NCBI RefSeq assembly: GCF_003935895.2 | Contig: NZ_CP054058.1 | Coordinates: 3,267,177 to 3,331,176, forward strand | Length of the DNA stretch: 64,000 bases | Source of the DNA: Scandinavium goeteborgense | GTDB lineage: Bacteria; Pseudomonadota; Gammaproteobacteria; Enterobacterales; Enterobacteriaceae | Direction: 5' to 3' | Shown: positions 60,506-64,000 of the stretch, piece by piece | Numbering within the stretch: position 1 is the stretch's first letter | How the letters are laid out: every line of letters begins with the position of its first letter | The notes under the pieces: model-generated | What the model saw: the letters and a program-made list of their open reading frames with translations, nothing else | What the model was told of the DNA's origin: nothing | Databases searched by the model: none | Translations under genes and position numbers: made by a program

Positions 60506-63280
60506 TCAACCCCGCGCGCGAACTGCAGCCTGATGCCCCGCCAGGGTACCGAAGATAATAATATCAGCAACCGCATTCCCGCCGATACGGTTACCGCCGT
60601 GAATACCGCCCACTACTTCACCCGCCGCGTACGCGCCAGGGATAACCTGATGCTCAGCGTTCAGCACTTCGGTCTGGGTATTTACCGTCACACCGCCCAT
60701 AGTGTGATGCACGCCCGGCGCGATTTGAATGGCGTGGAACGGCCCTTCATTAATCGGCGCACGCAGCGCGGTGGTCCGGCCGAAATCATCATCATGCTGT
60801 TTTTCCACGAAGCCGTTATAGCGTTCCAGAGTCGCAAGGAAAGCCTGCTCGTCCATTCCCAGCGCCGCCGCTAACGCACGGGGTGAACTGGCGCTGGTCA
60901 CCAGACCTTTCGCGATGTACTCATCCGCGGCTTTGTTTTTCGCACGCACATGTTCATCAAACACGATGTAGGCGAAATGTTCCGGCAGCGCGATGATCGC
61001 CGCAGAGACTTTATCGCGGGTCGACATTTCATTGTAGAAGCGGTTGCCCTGCTGACTCACCAGAATCGCCCCGCCACCGCGGATCGACTCGGAAATCAGG
61101 TATGAGGTTTTCTGCTCTACGGTCGGGTGGATCTGGATTTCGCCCATATCGACGGTGCCCGCGCCAATGCGCTCCAGCAGGGCGATCCCGCCGCCGGTCG
61201 CACCTTTGTGATTGGTGGTTACGAAGCCTTCGAGATCAGGACGGTATTTCACTACCATCGCGCTGTTGGCGCTGAAGCCACCGGTCGCCACCACCACGCT
61301 TTTCGCCTGCACAGTGACGGCTTCATTTTCGTCGGTCAGCAGGCGCACGCCGCTCACTTCACCGTCGGTAAACAGAATGTCGTCCACGGCGGTATCGAGC
61401 ATCACGTCGATGCCGCGTTTGGTGACATTGCGTACCAGGCCGCTGATCAGGTAGCCACCGACCGCCGATCCGTCACGCGGACGGTGCGTACGGTCGATGC
61501 TCATCCCGCCGGTAGTGGTGATGTCGTTCAGCATAATGCCGCGACGCGCCAGCCACTCGATGGCTTCCGGGGCGTTCTCAACGAAGCGATGCAGCAGTTC
61601 CGGATTGTTTTTGTTGCCGCCGCCTTTCAGCGATTCGGCGTAGAACAGCTCTTTGCTGTCCTGAATGCCTTTCACGCGCTGGAAGCGGGTTTCCGCGGCG
61701 TTCATCCCGGCAGACGCTTTAATGGTGTTGCCGCCGATGGTAGGCATTTTCTCAACGATAAGCACGCTCGCGCCTTCGTCATGGGCCTGAATCGCAGCCG
61801 CCAGACCGGCCCCGCCACTGCCCACGACCACCACGTCGTAGTTTTTTGGCGCACAGGTGTCACCGCCCTCTTCCGCCACGCGGGCTTTGGTCGATTTCAC
61901 CATCGCTTTGGAAACCGCTTTTTTCACCGCTTCGCTCTGGCTGGTTGCGCCAGAAATGGCGTCCACATGCGGGGTGTTGGCATCCAGAATGCGGGTTTTG
62001 ATCTCTTCGAAGCTGGTGACAAATTCCACCTGCTGCGGGCCGGACACCATTTCGATATCGGCAATACGATCGCTTTCAAGGCTGACGTTAATGACCAGCG
62101 CGTTGGCATCGTCCTGCACGTTTTCAACAAACACGCCCGGTTTGAATTTCGCGTCGCCCATGCTCATGTCGCGGATCATCGCTTCCACCAGCGAGAAGCG
62201 CCACAACGGTTCCGGGATGGTCAGCGCTTCACGCTGAGTGCTGTCGATAAACAGCTCCAGGTTTTCACCGCGTGCAATGCGCTCGGCCCAGTCCGGGTAG
62301 GCGATGGTCGCACGTCCGACGGCAATCAGGTCGTAACCGTGGTCCAGACCCTGCTCAGCATCAGCGGCGTTCACCACGCCACCCACGCCCATCACCGGAA
62401 TTTGCGCCAGTGCGTCAGAGCGCATCGCACAATATTTTTCAATCAGCGGGGTTGGGTCCTGGGTATCGACGATGGACGAACGCAGGCTCGCGCCGACCGA
62501 GAAGTGCAGGTAATCCACACCGCGAGCGGCCAGTTTTTCCAGCAGGTACATGGTGTCGTCGAAGCGAATGCCCGGGACTTCCATCTCTTCCGGCGAGAAA
62601 CGATAGCCAATAATGAACGCGTCATCGGCGTACTGACGCACCATTTTGTGGGTGATTTCCAGCACCGCCAGCGGGAATTTCGCACGGTTATCACGGCTAC
62701 CGCCCCATTCGTCATCACGCTGGTTAGAGTTTGGAGAATAGAACTGCTGAATGAGATAGGTGTTGGCACCGTGGATTTCCACCCCGTCGAAACCGGCCTG
62801 AATGGCACGACGTACGCCGTCACCGAATTTCACGACCATGCCAGCGACTTCATCGGTGGTCAACGCCACCGGCGTCGCGGCACCCTCACGCGGGGCGGCA
62901 ACGGCGCTTGGGCCAACCGGTGTACGACCGCCGATCAGTTTCGGGTCGACCATGCGGCCGCCGTGGTAAATCTGCAAAATGGCTTTGGAACCTTCGGCTT
63001 TAATCGCGGCGGCAATTTTCGCCAGACCGGCCACTTTCTCGTCGTTATCAATCCCGATAGCACCCGGGAACGCGAGGCCGAGATCGTCGACAAAGCAGCA
63101 CTCAACGATGATGGTGCCGATGCTGCCCGCGCGAACGCGATAGTATTCCACCAGGTCGTGAGTCACGGTGCCGTCGAAATACCCTGTGCAGGTAGTCATC
63201 GGCGCCATTAACAAGCGGTTTTTCAGTTCGGTGCCGTTTGGCAGAGTGAAGGGGCTCAGAATACGTTCATTATGGGTCAT
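60506..63280 (-). CDS. Soluble NADH:fumarate reductase, OYE / FMN-bind / FAD-binding three-domain protein
   Basis: A 924-residue soluble flavoprotein with three domains: an old-yellow-enzyme-like NADH-accepting domain (1 to about 370; VEIHGANTYLIQQFYSPNSN), an FMN-bind domain (about 375-460) with the ApbE target motif DAISGATS (threonine 446), and a fumarate-reductase-type FAD domain (about 478-924; VVVGSGGAGLAAAIQAHDEG, MSIDRTHRP, GGNRIGGNAVADIIIFG). No signal peptide or haem motif. The same domain set is known in a Klebsiella pneumoniae cytoplasmic NADH:fumarate oxidoreductase. It would let the cell reoxidise NADH with fumarate without the membrane enzyme. Start ATG at 63280 with GGAG. Control by FNR and the DcuSR-type pair is likely. 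Confidence 0.88.
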   Translation of the reverse strand: MTHNERILSPFTLPNGTELKNRLLMAPMTTCTGYFDGTVTHDLVEYYRVRAGSIGTIIVECCFVDDLGLAFPGAIGIDNDEKVAGLAKIAAAIKAEGSKAILQIYHGGRMVDPKLIGGRTPVGPSAVAAPREGAATPVALTTDEVAGMVVKFGDGVRRAIQAGFDGVEIHGANTYLIQQFYSPNSNQRDDEWGGSRDNRAKFPLAVLEITHKMVRQYADDAFIIGYRFSPEEMEVPGIRFDDTMYLLEKLAARGVDYLHFSVGASLRSSIVDTQDPTPLIEKYCAMRSDALAQIPVMGVGGVVNAADAEQGLDHGYDLIAVGRATIAYPDWAERIARGENLELFIDSTQREALTIPEPLWRFSLVEAMIRDMSMGDAKFKPGVFVENVQDDANALVINVSLESDRIADIEMVSGPQQVEFVTSFEEIKTRILDANTPHVDAISGATSQSEAVKKAVSKAMVKSTKARVAEEGGDTCAPKNYDVVVVGSGGAGLAAAIQAHDEGASVLIVEKMPTIGGNTIKASAGMNAAETRFQRVKGIQDSKELFYAESLKGGGNKNNPELLHRFVENAPEAIEWLARRGIMLNDITTTGGMSIDRTHRPRDGSAVGGYLISGLVRNVTKRGIDVMLDTAVDDILFTDGEVSGVRLLTDENEAVTVQAKSVVVATGGFSANSAMVVKYRPDLEGFVTTNHKGATGGGIALLERIGAGTVDMGEIQIHPTVEQKTSYLISESIRGGGAILVSQQGNRFYNEMSTRDKVSAAIIALPEHFAYIVFDEHVRAKNKAADEYIAKGLVTSASSPRALAAALGMDEQAFLATLERYNGFVEKQHDDDFGRTTALRAPINEGPFHAIQIAPGVHHTMGGVTVNTQTEVLNAEHQVIPGAYAAGEVVGGIHGGNRIGGNAVADIIIFGTLAGHQAAVRARG

Positions 63281-63383
63281 AATGGAACTCCAGAATTTAA
63301 AATTGAAATTTAAGAATTCGGTGACGGATGCTTTATTTGTTTTATTTCTCGGTCCGTTTTCATGCTATTAATATAGCGCTTTC

Positions 63384-63396
63384 TTTAGTTTCTAAA
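63384..63396. promoter_or_regulatory. 13-bp motif, copy near the fumarate reductase gene
   Basis: TTTAGTTTCTAAA lies 104 bp upstream of the reductase ATG. Its exact reverse complement occurs at 63845-63857. Possible response-regulator site. Confidence 0.5.
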
Positions 63397-63708
63397 TCGA
63401 TTACGTTAGTTATAAAACTATTTAATACCTGCTATAACACCCCTACCACCACAGTATTATCTTTTTAAAATACAACATTCACATAACTTCCATTGGCGAT
63501 AACATTTAAATTACTATTATTAACATTGAGACGCAATCGGAAGTGCGTACAAAATAAAACAAAAACAATGAGATACAAACCAACAAATCAGAACAAACGC
63601 CTTTTTCGCTCATTTTTATTTAACATTTCACTGCATTTCAGGAAAATAACCCCATGCTCAAATAGGGTTATTACAAAAAGAAAAAAACATCCGACTTATT
63701 TCGCTTTC

Positions 63709-63722
63709 TTGATCTCGATCAA
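63709..63722. promoter_or_regulatory. FNR box
   Basis: TTGATCTCGATCAA is a perfect match to the FNR consensus TTGAT-N4-ATCAA. Its centre (63715.5) is about 42 to 45 bp before the start point expected from the TATATAAA stretch at 63747, the position for a class II FNR-activated promoter reading right. It implies induction without oxygen. Confidence 0.85.
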
Positions 63723-63844
63723 TTGCAACGCACAGTGAAAGCGCAATATATAAATAACCCAATTATTTAATTTAGCGCACGACACATTGCGTTAAATAGC
63801 CGTCTCGGAATAAGCCAGTAGTTGCCATTAATAATTAAAGAAAC

Positions 63845-63857
63845 TTTAGAAACTAAA
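63845..63857. promoter_or_regulatory. 13-bp motif, copy near the right-hand gene
   Basis: TTTAGAAACTAAA, the reverse complement of the motif at 63384, lies 60 bp before the ATG at 63918. It is preceded by AAAGAAAC, a partial direct repeat. Confidence 0.5.
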
Positions 63858-63917
63858 AAAAGTGATTCAACTATTCCGTCAGCGCACCGTATTTTTAACT
63901 ACTTGTCGAGTCTCATT

Positions 63918-64000
63918 ATGAAAGAGAAAACAGTCACCCCACCGCCTGCTAGTTCGGGCAGTGTTAAAGCCGGGAGCAAAAACCGCCTGCTGATGATGGC
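63918..64000 (+). CDS. Start of an unassigned gene, cut by the window end
   Basis: An ATG at 63918 opens a frame of 27 full codons (MKEKTVTPPPASSGSVKAGS then KNRLLMM). The polar, basic start running into hydrophobic residues would suit the cytoplasmic tail of a membrane transporter, and a C4-dicarboxylate carrier would fit the neighbours, but too little is visible to assign a family. It is divergent from the fumarate reductase, and an FNR box lies about 200 bp upstream. A ribosome site is weak (GAG at 63908-63910). Confidence 0.6.
   Translation, partial: MKEKTVTPPPASSGSVKAGSKNRLLMM

Larger units (their letters stand above)
63281..63917. other. 637-bp divergent control region (reductase / next gene)
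   Basis: A long AT-rich region with no gene I can support. It contains a perfect FNR box, a 13-bp motif present once near each end in inverted orientation, and a TATATAAA stretch at 63747-63754 well placed as a -10 box for the right-hand gene. AT content is far above that of the flanking genes, typical of a densely regulated promoter region. Confidence 0.7.

Noticed and set aside
61127-63211. Long open frame of 694 codons on the plus strand opposite the fumarate reductase gene
   Set aside because: It is histidine- and arginine-rich in the manner of an antisense shadow, has no ribosome site or recognisable domain, and lies wholly within a gene of clear identity.

Overview
The window is chromosomal DNA of a member of the Enterobacteriaceae. 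The backbone follows the E. coli order pheP-ybdG-nfsB-ybdF-ybdJ-ybdK-entD-fepA-fes-ybdZ-entF-fepC-fepG-fepD-entS-fepB-entC-entE-entB. The ramA-romA-ramR locus, which E. coli lacks, points to the Enterobacter/Lelliottia/Leclercia/Klebsiella side of the family. The exact genus cannot be fixed from sequence reading alone. I saw no rRNA, tRNA, CRISPR array, IS element or integrase.

Positions 1-18461 hold the enterobactin system: synthesis (entC, entE, entB, cut by the window start, entF, ybdZ, entD), export (entS), outer-membrane uptake (fepA), periplasmic binding and inner-membrane import (fepB, fepD, fepG, fepC), and iron release (fes). Fur-like boxes sit in the divergent promoter regions entC/fepB, entS/fepD and fes/fepA. 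E. coli fepE is absent; a Crp/Fnr-like regulator stands in its place. Behind fepB lies a 56-bp tandem REP array that carries copies of the fepB 3' end.

Positions 18432-33652 are backbone genes split by insertions: a GNAT acetyltransferase and an AbgT transporter between entD and ybdK; a secreted Fes-like esterase and the ramA-romA-ramR multidrug-resistance regulon between ybdJ and ybdF; a RelE/HigB-type toxin-antitoxin pair and an XRE regulator with a divergent MFS exporter between nfsB and ybdG.

Positions 33758-44747 are envelope genes, all on the minus strand: a YncE-like lipoprotein with a TonB-dependent siderophore receptor, a FadL-like channel, and a tightly coupled five-gene operon (MscS-like protein, two POTRA-less Omp85-type barrels, an unassigned barrel, a DUF4056 protein). 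This operon is the best candidate for an undescribed system. Next comes a giant ESPR autotransporter of about 3250 residues (44748-54500), divergent from a membrane diguanylate cyclase.

Positions 55980-64000 hold a MurQ-like SIS protein that lacks one catalytic glutamate, then a fumarate-respiration module: a DcuS/DcuR-type two-component system, an ApbE flavin transferase without a signal peptide, a three-domain (OYE, FMN-bind, FAD) soluble fumarate reductase, and the start of a divergent gene. Their shared 637-bp control region has a perfect FNR box and a 13-bp motif repeated in inverted orientation near each gene.
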